Assembly (NCBI GenBank): GCA_011009095.1
Contig: VTPC01000915.1
Span: 94,766-158,765, forward strand
Direction: 5' to 3'
Source: Ignelater luminosus
Taxonomy: Eukaryota > Arthropoda > Insecta > Coleoptera > Elateridae
Length of the DNA: 64,000 nt
Shown: positions 1 through 11,220 of the stretch, piece after piece
Layout of the letters: each line of letters opens with the position of its first letter
Position numbering within the stretch: the stretch's first letter is position 1
Program-made: the position numbers and the translations under genes
The notes under the pieces: model-generated
What the model was told of the DNA's origin: nothing
Seen by the model: only the letters and a program-made list of their open reading frames with translations
Databases searched by the model: none

Positions 1-3000
1 TTAATGAATTATTCCTTTAACATTAATCTTCAAAGGTGAAAGAACCTTTTGTATATCACAAAAGCATTTTGTGTCTTTCTTGCAACCAAAAATCTCCCTG
101 CCTCGTTAAAAGGTTTTCAAGACTAACTTTTTATATTTTATTTTTAATTTGTTTAATTTTGCATTGAAAGCAAATCTTTGTTTTGAAAACGCTCTTTGCT
201 GAACTCGGTGCTCTGCAAGCTTATAAGAATAGCACTTGTTTATGAACAAGTCAAGGGTGTAATAAATATTTTTAAATTGCCTGATTTTTGTTTTGGTGGA
301 GCTCTAAGTAACTATTATACCTTATTTTTGTCTGAACTAATACTCATCAGTACAATTTAAGAACTTTTATTAGATATTTATGTATTTTTCCGAATAGCCT
401 TTCTATTAAACAAGTAGGCTAAATTTGTTGACAAACTTCTAATTAGCCTTGCGAGAGGAATCTAAATAGTGTTAATTCTAATATAAGTAGATTAAGAACA
501 GTACGTTGTGTAGTGTAGTTAAGCGACAATGCATAATCTACAAGTTTGTTTTGAATCTGTGGTTAGTTTTCTTGATGCAACGAACTGCTATATCATAAAA
601 CCCTACATATGTGCATAGAATTGGTACATATGATAGTAGTGTTTGATCACAAGATTAGTCTTTAAATTCTCTTGTTGTGAGGAGTTACAAGATTTAAAAG
701 ATTCTTCTAAGGTTAGACTGTTTGTCCTTTAACCTACGGGTTACACGTTCCAGTTTTCCAAAAAGAAAAGAATCTTGCTTCTCTTTTCTTCCACGTAGAG
801 CAGTTCAGTTAAACTAAAGCAAGATTCTTCAGAGAAATTCAAAGAAAGATGGAAATGGGCCAGAACAGAGAAAGAATTTAATAGAATCTAGAATTATCTG
901 AGCTAAAGATGGAGCAGAGACTACGATCTGCATAGATTTTCCGATGAAGTTTATATTCAATACAATATCATTCAGGATATGGAGGCTGAGAATGAAATCA
1001 CGGGACTTTTTGAAATATTCTTGGACTACTCGTTTCTCTTGTAAGTTTTATTACATAGGATATAAATTCAAATTTCGAGAAATCTAGAGAACAAGATCTA
1101 TTTTTGATTTTACGAGGTTGCAATATTGCTTTTTTCTATAATAATTCACTAGTATCAATTTTAATCATAGATGATTTTAACGTTCTGACTATGAGATAAA
1201 ATAAGATGAAACTGATGTGTTTTATTTTTACTAACAGAACTACCTACGTTGCTAGTTCATCTCATTGCTTTTTTATCCTACTCTCTATCTTAGCGATTGT
1301 ACACAATAATGGTCTTTGTAATTCTGAACTAATGGTTTTCTGTTATTTGGACTTCAGCACAAGTGGCTTAGAACAAAATTACTTAACTATAGTTAAAACT
1401 TTGCAGTGAATGTCATTTAAACAGCAGACTTCTATTCAGAATGGTCTTTAGTCTTCGATATTTAGCTTTTAGCCTTTCCATTAAATATCTGGAGACTCTA
1501 CAAACTCTTGTTGAAGGATGAAACCTCTATAAATTTTGGTTTGGGAAAGACATTATATTTCGAAATCTTGATCTTGTCAATTATTGTTCAGCGTTTGTGA
1601 TTCAGATAGAAGTTTTATCGTACCTCGCATTTGTATAATACACGTGCATCGTGAAAGTATTTTTACTGAAAAAATTATTGATTCTTTTTAATTTCTTCGT
1701 TTTCCACCACTTTGAACCACTGTTTATCAAAACAGCAGACCTAAACTCACAATCCACATATTTATTATAAATTAAACAAACATATACCAAAACACATAAT
1801 ACCGTTGATCAGTATCAGCAATAGCAATACCCACAGTAACTTATCTCTGTGTAGAATTCATAATTTTCTGTAACTTGAATTTGAACAACATATTGCATTA
1901 GTTTACTCAACATCGAAGTTGAAATAAAATAATAGTGAAACGAATTTTATATTTCATTTCTATCCTATTTTATTCCTCGAAAACACTGATCAAGATGTGT
2001 TCTTAAGCATCTTTTTAGGATATGTCGATACTATTCTGGATTCTCGTATTTCCAAAAGCTACCTTGATTACAGATATATTCGTGAAGGCCTTACCCTATT
2101 TTATAACGTATAGTGATTGACAAGAGAAACCAGATTGAGCTACAATAAAAGTTTTTATGAAAGTAACAACTTTTACCCTTGTAAAATTTTGTTTATTTTT
2201 TTATATATTTCCGCCGTTCCTAAAAAACTGGGTGTAACATGTTCCAAATTAATCTCGTTATTAACTCAAGGTCATAGTAGAAGTTGTGGTATTTTTCATT
2301 ATGGAAATTGTGATTTTACTATATTGTTGAAGTAAAAATAAATAATTTTACAACCTACATTTTTTTGTTTTATTTTATCGCGCGACACATTAAAATAAAA
2401 TTATGTGAACATAAAAATGAATAATTCTTTGAAAATGGAAAATAAAGTAAAAACTGTACAATCAAATGAACCACCAAACCGTAACGAGGTAGGTTAGAAT
2501 AATATTATTCTGGTTATGCCTCTTGCGTATGTTATACATTAAAATATGTAATTTGTCATGTAAAAAGCACAACCGCCGTCAACAAACCAACAAAACATAT
2601 TTGTTCTTATGTGAATAAAATAATGCCAGAAAACATCGTTTAGGCATGTGACCAACTTTGTTGTTATAAAAATATTCCAAGGGTAATAATTAAAAAGGTA
2701 TTTTTATAGTAGCGTTTTATGCAAGTTAAATAAAAAGTTAAATGAATTAATATTTTAATTGGCCGAATGATTTATTAGTTTTATGAAAAATAACTTCAAT
2801 ATCATAAAACGTGAACCCATCATAAATAATCAGCTATTTGCTATGGCTGCTTTCCACTAAATTCAGATTTAAATGATTTATATATGCTTGAATATTAATT
2901 TTCGATAAGTTTATTAACAAAATAATCTTCAAATTGTATTGAATGGAGCGTGCACGAATTCTATACATATTTATTAGATTATTTTTGAATTAATTATTTT

Positions 3001-3900
3001 CCCCATCGTAACTTCATTGCGTATTTCGTGTATTATTTAGGCTTGACTACTCTGTTCTTATGATTTAGTGCGTGGTGATAGGCCATGATGATGGTTTGAA
3101 TGGTTTCTTTGCATGTTTTCAGCATGTGTAGACCAAATATTAAACAAAACAGCGGTATTTCCTTCTAATTCTTTAGGAATTTATAACTGCTTTCTATCAC
3201 GAATTCGTTTTCTCTTTTCAAAGTTTGCAATTAAAATTGTAATGGATTTCTGGAATTATTTCCTTTTTTCTTCTTATATATAATCTTCTCGATATTTTCT
3301 TCTGAATAACTGAACACACAATCTTGCCAAAATAAATTCCACAAAAAGATGAATGTTTGTTGTTGAGTTTCAATACAGAAACTTAAAATTCTTCATATTT
3401 GAGAATATTAATTATTATAAGTCGTGGGTTCTAAATATGTGGTATAATTAAAGCATGAAAACTATTTAAGTGTCTATGAACGTCAGATTGAATGATTTCC
3501 CTAATTGCTAATTTTATATTTGATGTGGCAAGACTTTTACTAATGGTATAGGCACCAAGGGCTGATTCTAGTTTATTATGCTATTGGAAATGTGATTATT
3601 TCTTCGGCGATATTTAATCATATGTATTACTCTATAAATAATACACATACCTACACTAGACACTTTAATAAAAACAACACTTAATGTAGTGTGTATTTTT
3701 ATTTTTTTGATGATATTCATTATTGCTGGAAATCATTTTCTTGTAAAATAAAATTCTTAAATTATTTCTGTCTAATTATATTAAATTACCTATTTTCCTT
3801 ATAATTTAGTTTTTTGGATAAATTACATTACTAATATTGTGAGAAACCAAACATAATAATAGACAATCACTTCAAAGTTCACGATTAACGAATACGTAAA
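1..3900. other. AT-rich non-coding stretch
   Basis: No convincing gene was found. Open frames are short and made of AT-rich codons, with no recognisable domain and no paired splice signals. The only local structure that stands out is the inverted repeat at 768-829, listed separately. It is probably intergenic or intronic sequence. Confidence 0.5.
768..829. repeat. Inverted repeat, 13-bp perfect arms
   Basis: AAGAATCTTGCTT at 768-780 is exactly complementary to AAGCAAGATTCTT at 817-829, with a 36-nt spacer. It lies in otherwise unremarkable AT-rich DNA. The spacer is pyrimidine-rich on its left side. No flanking duplication marks it as a mobile element. Confidence 0.7.
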
Positions 3901-3903
3901 ATA

Positions 3904-4285
3904 CAGCGTGCTCTAAATAATGATTGCAAAATACTTGATGGAGCAATTTCTTGTCTATTTCAAAACAAGCTATTCATATAAACATATGCTCAAAAACTCC
4001 TGAGAAAGATATGACTCCTAGAAAGTTAACTTCAAAATGTCTTAATCTTTTTTCTCGTAATCGAAGTTGTCTTGTGCCATATAGTCAACTATCATCATCT
4101 TCAAGTAAAGTTTAGAAAAGAATTGCATTGTTTTTGTTACATACACATAGTGAAACGAAAAATACGACATTTCGAGGTTAACTTTCTAAGGGAACTTATA
4201 TCTTTCTCAGAAGGCGATTTTGGAAATATGTTTATATGAACTCTTTGTCTCGAAATAAATCAAGAAATCATTTAGAAACATCCTG
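3904..4285. mobile_element. Fold-back MITE, Tc1/mariner-like, TA target site
   Basis: The left arm (3904-4041) and right arm (4166-4285) are inverted copies of each other along most of their length. Shared blocks include TTCATATAAACATAT, CTGAGAAAGATAT and AGAAAGTTAAC, with scattered substitutions and one roughly 8-bp indel near the ends. The outer ends read CAGCGTGCTCTAAAT on the left and, in reverse complement, CAGGATGTTTCTAAAT on the right. Both ends are bordered by TA (3902-3903 and 4286-4287), the duplication typical of Tc1/mariner elements. There is no transposase frame, so it is non-autonomous. Ends of the CAGGRTG/CCTGTA type are common in insect repeats. The family assignment is inference; the inverted structure is seen directly. 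Confidence 0.8.
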
Positions 4286-4940
4286 TATAATAGTTAAACA
4301 ATAAACAGAACCAAAAAAGAGGGTTCCTATAGTAGAAAACGTCAAGACTGAAAATAACTGAAAGCCAAAAAGCTTGCCTGCAATGATATGCATCTGCTGA
4401 ATAAGAAAAAACTGATTTTCAAAATTAATGGGTCTAGTAATCGCTTTCCTTTAAATTCAATTATGTCAGTTAACGGAAGACTTTTTTTCAAGTAATTTCA
4501 GGAAATTACCTACCTACAATATTAGCAGCTGGTTTGAACTTGAAGAAAGGTAAAATGATGTCAAAAATCAAACTTATCATTTGAAATGTAAGTCAATGAA
4601 CTCTTACCGAGACAATTTTTACCGTTTTTAACTTTACTATTACTCTGCGAATTGCTTTAGAAACAACAGATTTTTTCTTCGAGTTGTGGGTATGAGACTT
4701 CGATAACGATAATTGAACGTGCATTTGCATCCCGCTTGCTATGCTTCTAGATGAGCCCTTTTGACAAATTTTGCCCTGAAAGTAGTTTCTTTAGCAACAA
4801 TCAGAATTTTATTGTTTATTCCAATCATAGCGTACTGTAGTATCCCAAGCCCCAGGTCCTGACAAATATTTAAATTTCCCTCCCAAATCTAACAGAAAGC
4901 AAACAAATTGAATGCTAAATTTTGTTGTGTAGGCCGAGTA
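4286..4940. other. AT-rich stretch without a recognised feature
   Basis: Nothing beyond ordinary AT-rich sequence was seen. No open frame of note and no clear splice pair were found. Confidence 0.45.
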
Positions 4941-4948
4941 AACTTACA

Positions 4949-4996
4949 CTGGTTCAGGTATCAGTTCGGAGGAAGAACCAGCAAGAAACCTCCGAA
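4949..4996 (-). repeat. Overlapping stem-loops resembling an insect retroelement 3' end
   Basis: Two overlapping inverted repeats occupy 48 bp. CTGGTTC (4949-4955) pairs with GAACCAG (4975-4981), and TTCGGAGG (4965-4972) pairs with CCTCCGAA (4989-4996). They are mutually exclusive folds. On the minus strand the segment contains TTTCTTGCTGGTTCTTC, which resembles from memory a GGTTCTTC-containing hairpin in 3' regions of some insect LINE copies. An A-rich plus strand (T-rich minus strand) follows. The stem-loops are certain; the retroelement identity is a low-confidence recollection. Confidence 0.35.
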
Positions 4997-4999
4997 GAT

Positions 5000-5760
5000 T
5001 CTTTTAAAACAAACAATACAAGTTTTAATGCACAAATATATAAATAAACGGTTCCAACTTGAAACCAACAAGACACAGCAATATTCTATAAAATAAATAA
5101 ATGTCAAATAAAAGCAAGCAATAATATGGTACCAACATGATCAAGAGTAGTTAGCAAAAATAATTATACATGAGACAAAACACATAATAAACAATAAGTT
5201 TGCACAAATTCATTTCATAAGAACTGGGTGAGGTACAGACATAAACAAATGATAAAATGAATGTTCCGAACACACAACATAATGCACATTACAAATTTAC
5301 TTGTTGCAACATAAATTAAACTAGTCCTGCTCTCTCCATTTCCCGGATACGTACTTATAGCACTCATTATCAAACAAAACTGAAGAGTATGTTAGCAAAG
5401 ACAAAGGGAAGAGACCGTACTCTATTACCAATAGCTCCTTAGTCTCCGGCCGTAGCCAAAAATTGTGAACAGTCTATCACTCCCCGCAATAAATATATAA
5501 ACAAAAGCACGGAACTATTAAGATAGTGCTTCGTGCCACAAATAAAACACCCGGAACTATTAAGATAGTGCTTCGGGTCATAGTAGTACATAATAATCAA
5601 ATAATAATAACTGCTGCCCAAGGGTGGAGAATGCTGCAAGAGAAACATTTATAACAAATAAACACACAAAAACAATGGAGAATGTAAACTGCCACCACGG
5701 ATGAAAATGTTAAGATAACACCAAGGCAGTTCACACTTTAATAAAGAGAGCCATCGACCA
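5000..5760. other. A-rich, strand-asymmetric stretch
   Basis: The plus strand is clearly A-rich and T-poor compared with its surroundings, with many AACAA, ATAAA and ACAAA words. Such bias is seen in decayed retroelement bodies and in long untranslated regions. On the minus strand, good splice-acceptor-like pyrimidine tracts occur, for example TTTCTCTTGCAG near 5640. No protein domain is readable. It contains the hairpin pair at 5507-5578. Confidence 0.4.
5507..5578. repeat. Tandem hairpin pair with compensatory base pairs
   Basis: Two copies of a hairpin sit 42 bp apart. Each has an upper stem ACTAT/ATAGT closed by the tetraloop TAAG, a two-base bulge (GC) on the 3' side, and a lower stem. 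Copy 1 spans 5507-5536 (lower stem GCACGGA/TTCGTGC). Copy 2 spans 5549-5578 (lower stem ACCCGGA/TTCGGGT). The core GGAACTATTAAGATAGTGC is identical in both. The lower stem differs at two base pairs, and in each case both partners changed so that pairing is kept: G5507-C5536 against A5549-T5578, and A5509-T5534 against C5551-G5576. This suggests the fold is maintained, as RNA or as DNA. It does not match the iron-responsive element loop. Its identity is unknown. Confidence 0.8.
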
Positions 5761-6329
5761 ATAAATTCATGTGCATTTTATAATATTTACTGGTGCCAAC
5801 ATACACAGTCGAGTATCGGAACATGCATGTTAACAAATGCTAGTGTATGAAATAAATCAAATCGTCTTGTATGTTGTTTTGTAATAATTAATACAACTGA
5901 ATTCCAAACTAAATTCTGCTATTCTTTAAACTTTATCAGTGATCACAAGATAAATGCATACAATACAAAAGCTTTCTTAATTTCGTTTCACAATTGTAAC
6001 AAAGAAAAATATATTTAGTGAAATATGATGATCTTAAAACATTCAAATTGCCTGCATTAATAACGCAAAACAGTTGAATAAACAGTAAAAGTCTACGTGA
6101 GATGCACGATTGTTACATAAACACAAAGAAAGCCACGTGGTTTCTTAAAAGCAATTTTTAATATCTGTTTAAATCTCGTCTACCCCAGCATAATCACCAA
6201 TATAAAATAAAAATAAAAATAGATAATTGAGTTCACTTCACCCTTAAAATGTTATTTTTCAATAAAAATCAAAAATGTATTTTACATCAACAGTAAAGTA
6301 ATTTTGCAGTCTCCCGGTCCATCTCACCC
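5761..6329. other. AT-rich stretch without a recognised feature
   Basis: No gene or repeat was supported here. The sequence is AT-rich with short open frames only. Confidence 0.45.
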
Positions 6330-6438
6330 CTTTGGTAGCCACAACTCAAGAGAGCGCCTCTTTCTTCCTCAACCCCTTGCATCCCTTCCTATCGCCAACC
6401 CCATCCCACTCTTTCCAAACATTTCAGATTCAGTGATG
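6330..6438 (+). other. Pyrimidine-rich tract ending in acceptor-like CAG
   Basis: About 100 bp dominated by C and T, with many CCC and CTTCC words, ends in AAACATTTCAG at 6427. That resembles a long polypyrimidine tract and 3' splice site. A donor-like GTAACC lies only 11 nt downstream (6439). If used, this would be an 11-nt exon, which would shift the reading frame. The tract stands out in very AT-rich DNA. Other explanations are a decayed microsatellite or a regulatory tract. Confidence 0.3.
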
Positions 6439-8423
6439 GTAACCTATTTTTTTTTAACGCGCGAAATTTAAAATTTAAACCTGGATATCACAGTACTTGA
6501 TACATTTTATCATACTAATTGACTTTTAAATATTTTATTTTTTGATTTGTAATTTTTCAGTCTTTCATGTAAAATTTGTATGTATTCAAATCATTTCTAT
6601 ACCTTATATAATAAAGTTGCATACTTAACTGCTGTGTAACTGTTTTGGAATAATTTTATTCGATCAACTAATACCTGCTTAGTCATCATAATACCATCTT
6701 ATAGGACAGTTGATTAATTAATTGGATTGTTTTATTTTGAAAGTTCTTATGCATATGATGTCAAAATATTTTGCGTCCCTCCAGGTTGCTTTAAATTTTA
6801 AGTTGTGAAAATTTATCAAACAAGTAATAACTATAAGACATTTTAAAATTATACGTAGTCATAAAGTTAGTGAATACTTAACAAAATTGAGGTTTTGTTA
6901 AGCTCATATTTATTATGTTAATTTAGAAATTCGCAGGTTAATTAACAAACTCGGTGGCTGAGCAACGTAATGTAGATCCGAGTTGTTCCAGGCTTGCTGC
7001 ACAAATTACGTTATGTAGTGGTGGTCGCAATGTAATTTAATACTAAAAGTTGTACAACTCACGCCACATCACAGCCAACGTATATTAAAATCTAACAACA
7101 CAAAATGTAAAACTAACTGAAACCAGCTTAACTTCTTCCTGTAAATACGACAATTTTATTTAAATGCGTAGAGCAAATAAGTTTTCTCGTAAAATCTCTG
7201 AATTTGCTTTATGCGACTTCTAGTTTAAACACGATGTGTTAATTAAATTTGAAAGCTGTCTTTCGCTTAGATGAAACTGATTTGCAATTCAACCTTTCTA
7301 ATGTTGAACTGAAGCCCTCGTAATTTAACATCCATGCTCAGAAATGTCAGAAGGTTAGCGATAAAATTCAGAAGAGAACACCTGAAATTATTCATAATTA
7401 CTCTGATTGCCTCTAGCTAACTGCATATTCAAATTTGTACTGCTTCTGTGTAAGACCCAATTATTTTTGTAAACTCTGTAGAAGGGAGGCCCGATTTAGA
7501 ATTTTCAAGGCAGTTTAAATAACATAAATTAATTTGAAGGCGTTTACAAAAAAGTTATACATCGTCAAAATAACCTCGAATTTTGTAAATGTTAGAATAA
7601 AAACTTTTTTGTTATGTGCGCTATCTTAGACCATTCTTATATATGGCAATCTCGATTTAATCTTGGTTATCTAAATAAGACTTTATCTTAAAATTAAATT
7701 AATTACTTTCAAAACATATTATTATAATCTATATTGGCTAGCTCCAATTATTTCTAGAAAGGTATTAAGGACTATAACATTAAGAAAACAACAGTACCTA
7801 AGTATGCAAAAGTACAGAAAGTTATAATAGTTGACTTAAAATTTTCTAAACAGTTTTTCCCTATATTTGTCCAAGGAAAAAAGAACGTTTCTAATTTTAC
7901 GGCCATCTGCTTCTGTTTATTATCAAAAGCTAATTAGCCACATACGAAGCAGTGGCGCGAGCAGCTTTCATGTAATTATGGAGTAATCGGACTTGCATCC
8001 GGTCCGGATTTGCCGTGTGGTGGCTCGCCCTAACCTAATGCATTTTCTGATTGCTTCACAACAATTACTTCGGAAAAAAGGAATTGGTGCTTGATCCGTA
8101 ATTTGCATATATGATCTGCGTGCAATAGCCGATAAATATATAATTTTTTGTAGATTCAATTATAAACGCAAAATAAACAAGAACAGATTGTTAAATTTAT
8201 TGCTGTGATTGTGGAAATATGCTAGTAATGAACAAACCGATAAATATTATTTAATTAAAACTATATTTGTGTAGCATGCAAATATTAATAGAATAATTGG
8301 AAGTATGAATAAAATTCAACAATTTCACGATGCGGATTAAAATATAACACGTTCTTTTTCTGTTTTTTTAATAGTTAGTAATTTTAGTTAGGAAATTAAA
8401 AGGTTCCATTTCAATTTTTCCAG
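6439..8423. other. AT-rich stretch with two slightly GC-richer patches
   Basis: No gene was supported. Around 6945-7075 and 7945-8060 the base composition is more balanced and CpG appears more often than in the flanks. These could be conserved non-coding elements, but nothing in the sequence identifies a function. Confidence 0.35.
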
Positions 8424-8477
8424 GACGGCAAATAGGAAAATGGACAGCAGCTCGAGCGTCCCTTTGTTCTTCTATCG
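8424..8477 (+). CDS. Candidate 54-nt exon
   Basis: A splice acceptor TTTCAATTTTTCCAG ends at 8423 and a donor-like GTAGTG starts at 8478. The 54 nt between them are distinctly GC-richer than the flanks. Two of three frames are open. One contains ATGGACAGCAGCTCGAGC and reads MDSSSSVPLFFYR up to the donor. The length is a multiple of three. The donor is not a strong consensus, so this is tentative. A conserved non-coding element is an equal alternative, since CpG-containing sequence continues to about 8575. No homologue was recognised. Confidence 0.25.
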
Positions 8478-9867
8478 GTAGTGCGAGTAATTAAAAATTC
8501 AATTTTCACGGCACACACACAAGAGTCGTTTTGTAAAGCCGCGCCGTGTAATTCGCGAATGGGTACCAGGTGGACGGATAATCAAAGGACTGAATTGTTT
8601 CATGTCCAAAAGCAAATAAAGACGGATCAAGTGGGTTCTGGGCATCCGTGAAATTCTGCAATTAATTCTAAAGCTCCTGAAATTAAACCAGACATAATTC
8701 TGTAACCTTTAGCAGAAAGATACGCATATAGTACGCATTTCTGTAAAAAAAAATTCTCTGTAATTCAAACGTTGCCCCAAGAAAGGGGAGAATCGTTTTG
8801 AATTGAGCATACGAGACTAAATAAATATTTAGACGCAACATTAACGTCAGCTATAATGAATGGACTGTTGAATATTTTCTAAATTAGCTACCATTACAAG
8901 CCTAATGCCGTTTAATTTGGCTACATTTGGGCATTACAGTTGTACTAGTACATTTCGGTTATTTATGATTATTAAATATGTATTATGCTCTCAGACAGAC
9001 AGAAAAACAAAAATTTTACGATGAATATGAACTGGTAAAATAAAATTAAGTTAAAGCAAAATTTATTATTCCTCTCAGTTTCTTGCTCTCCATTTATTTA
9101 CTTGAAAACTTCAGTTTTCTTTACAAAAGTTTTATGTTTTAGATTTTTTATAAAAATTAACAACGACATCGACATATTAAATACTGAGGGTATAGATTCT
9201 GCAAAATCTATATGGAAATCATGATTTTCAGTCTTAGAATTTGTAATTTTTATGCATTAAGTTACATAGGTTGTATTAAACATCTTTCTATTTTTCTGTA
9301 ATAAAGAAGTCATTGTACACAAATAATTTACCAATAAGTAGCATTATTATTGGAACTGGAGATATACTAGCAAGGCTAGAAAAGAAGATCTATCATTTTT
9401 GTAATCAGTTGTTCTAACTTGGTGAGATAATTAGTGTTACTATTATTTATTTCGAAAGTTTTTCAATACTTGGACCATCAAAATGGACCGTCTGTTTTTG
9501 AATATTAAACTAGTTAATTTATTGTTTATTCACTTACATAATGAACGACCCTTTTGACAGGCAATCGTCTACAGATCAAATCAGATTCCAATGGAGATTC
9601 AACACGAGACCTTGTTTGTAGAATTTTCCAAGCCTTGGCAAGAATTCATCGTGTCTTAACTTGACATATGTATAGTCTTTATCAAATTAAATGAGAATCT
9701 GGATATAAATTGTATAATAATTACTGTACTTTACAGGTTTTTATTATAATTATGTATTGTAAAAAGAATAACGGTATCTAAACAATTGATCTTTTTATTT
9801 ATTGTAATAGAAACATACAATGCGCAACAATTATTAAGCGATTTAGATCCTTCAGATTCTCATTTAA
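8478..9867. other. AT-rich non-coding stretch
   Basis: The first 100 bp are moderately GC-rich (the region around 8530-8580 contains GCCGCGCCGTG). The rest is AT-rich and holds nothing recognisable. Confidence 0.4.
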
Positions 9868-10406
9868 GGCCGATTCATACCTTTGGTCCGGTCACGGTCC
9901 GGTCGCTGTCAAGAAATTTGACATACTATTCACATTATGCGATCATCCATCAGTCTAGTATCGGTCAAGTAACATTCTATACATACAATGTTTAAGAATC
10001 TCCCAATAAAGGTATTTGGCTTTAATGGCTTATATGTTGGACGAAGAAGAAGAGAAAAAGAAATTGCCCAGAAATAAAAGGCATAGGAACATTTGGGTAC
10101 ATCCAATACTTACCAATCGCAAAACAGAAGCAGAGTTTTTCACTTTGTACAAAGACCTCGTGGATCATGAAACAAAATTTGTCCCGTACTTTCGGGTGTC
10201 CAAGGTTAAGTTCCTATGTCTGTTAATTGTTCTTCCATTGCGACATCAACTGCACGCAAAATATGAAAACTGCGCCTGATTTGACCGCCACCTGTTCACA
10301 AAACCGAATGGTACGATCTCGGTTCGCTCAAAATATTCCTTGGAACAAATACCGCGGTCATTTGACTGAAGCATGCCTGTACCGTGACTTATATTGTGAA
10401 TAGCTC
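9868..10406 (+). mobile_element. PIF/Harbinger DNA transposon remnant
   Basis: The left end GGCCGATTCATACC (9868 on) and the right end, read as reverse complement GAGCTATTCACA (from 10406), are diverged inverted repeats. Similarity continues inward: GTCACGGTCCGGTCGCTG on the left and GTCACGGTACAGGCATGC on the right. TAA precedes the left end (9865-9867), as expected for Harbinger's 3-bp target site, but the right-hand copy is not clear. Between the ends lies part of a transposase frame (10016-10279). At 539 bp it is far shorter than a full element of about 3 kb, so it is an internally deleted copy. Confidence 0.75.
10016..10279 (+). pseudogene. HARBI1-like transposase, N-terminal fragment
   Basis: The frame encodes an acidic stretch (LDEEEEKKK) followed by RHRNIWVHPIL and EFFTLYKDLVDHETKFVPYF. 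This matches the start of HARBI1-like nucleases: a basic patch, a W-V-x-P motif and a short helix ending in a YFR-x-S-x-x-x-F motif, here YFRVSKVKF. In the family, these nucleases cut and join DNA during transposition through a DDE/DDD catalytic domain. That domain is absent here, as the frame ends at residue 87. The open frame starts at a TTG; the first in-frame ATG is at 10025. The original start may have been lost. It is a dead fragment inside the 9868-10406 element. Confidence 0.75.
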
Positions 10407-11220
10407 AATAGAAAATGGATGCTACAATATTTGACTTTAATTTGCCAAAAGCTTTACGTCCTGAGTTTTTAAGAAATTTTCATCTTCATAAGATAGATTT
10501 AAACTGCTTTTATAGAAACATACAATCTGGTTTAAATTTTTGGCTAATATCTGCATTATTTAATTTTATTGTAAAAAGATCAGCATTCCATATTAAAGTT
10601 ATCAAGGAATTCACCAGTTTTGAAAGTTGTTGAAAACCACGAACTAGATTCGAAACGTTCCTTTTGTGGCGGCTCGTGTGCAACTGCAACTGCAACTGCA
10701 ACACATGAAACTGTCCATGCAGTCATACTTGAAATATGTTTGGCAATCTGGGAGTCTTCATTTATAGTTATGAGTATCCTCTCGGTATGCCTCAATTAGA
10801 AGTTACAATTCTAATTTCCCCGTCGTTACAGCTGATTAACTCTAACTGTACCAATTCCTTTTTTCTTTACCTGAGAAGAAGTTTGCTAGTTTCATGATTG
10901 ATACATTGCGTTATTGAATTTGAAGTGACAGGGAGTTTCAAACCGTTTATGCTTGTGAAGGCGTCTTCCAAAGCAACAAAACCTTTTCTTGTTACAAGTT
11001 ACTGTTTGCTTTCTAGTAGTGACAAACGTTCTGGTTTGGCTCCAATTGAATTTTTAATCATTTTAAACTTTTGCCTATATAGACTTTTTGAACTGTTTAG
11101 ATTCTATCTGTAGACTTAAAATTTCTGGGTCAATTTAAATTTCGAGATTCTGGTAAGAAAACACTATCTAACTCTTTTAAGGCAAAAAGTTTACATCTGT
11201 CCTGAAGTACATGATTGGTG
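10407..11220. other. AT-rich stretch between two mobile elements
   Basis: No gene was supported. It contains a short hexamer repeat (10679-10702), listed separately, in a moderately GC-rich patch (about 10640-10720). Confidence 0.45.
10679..10702. repeat. Hexamer microsatellite (TGCAAC)4
   Basis: Four perfect copies of TGCAAC stand in tandem. On the minus strand the open frame reads alternating Val-Ala. It is a simple repeat with no sign of function. Confidence 0.9.

Noticed and set aside
5507..5578. Iron-responsive element interpretation of the tandem hairpins
   Set aside because: On the minus strand the 5-bp upper stem and 5' bulge recall an IRE, but the loop is four bases, not the required CAGUGN hexaloop.
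7650..7680. Resemblance to microRNA miR-9 (TCTTGGTTATCTAA)
   Set aside because: The seed region has a missing base, the rest diverges, and no hairpin forms around it.
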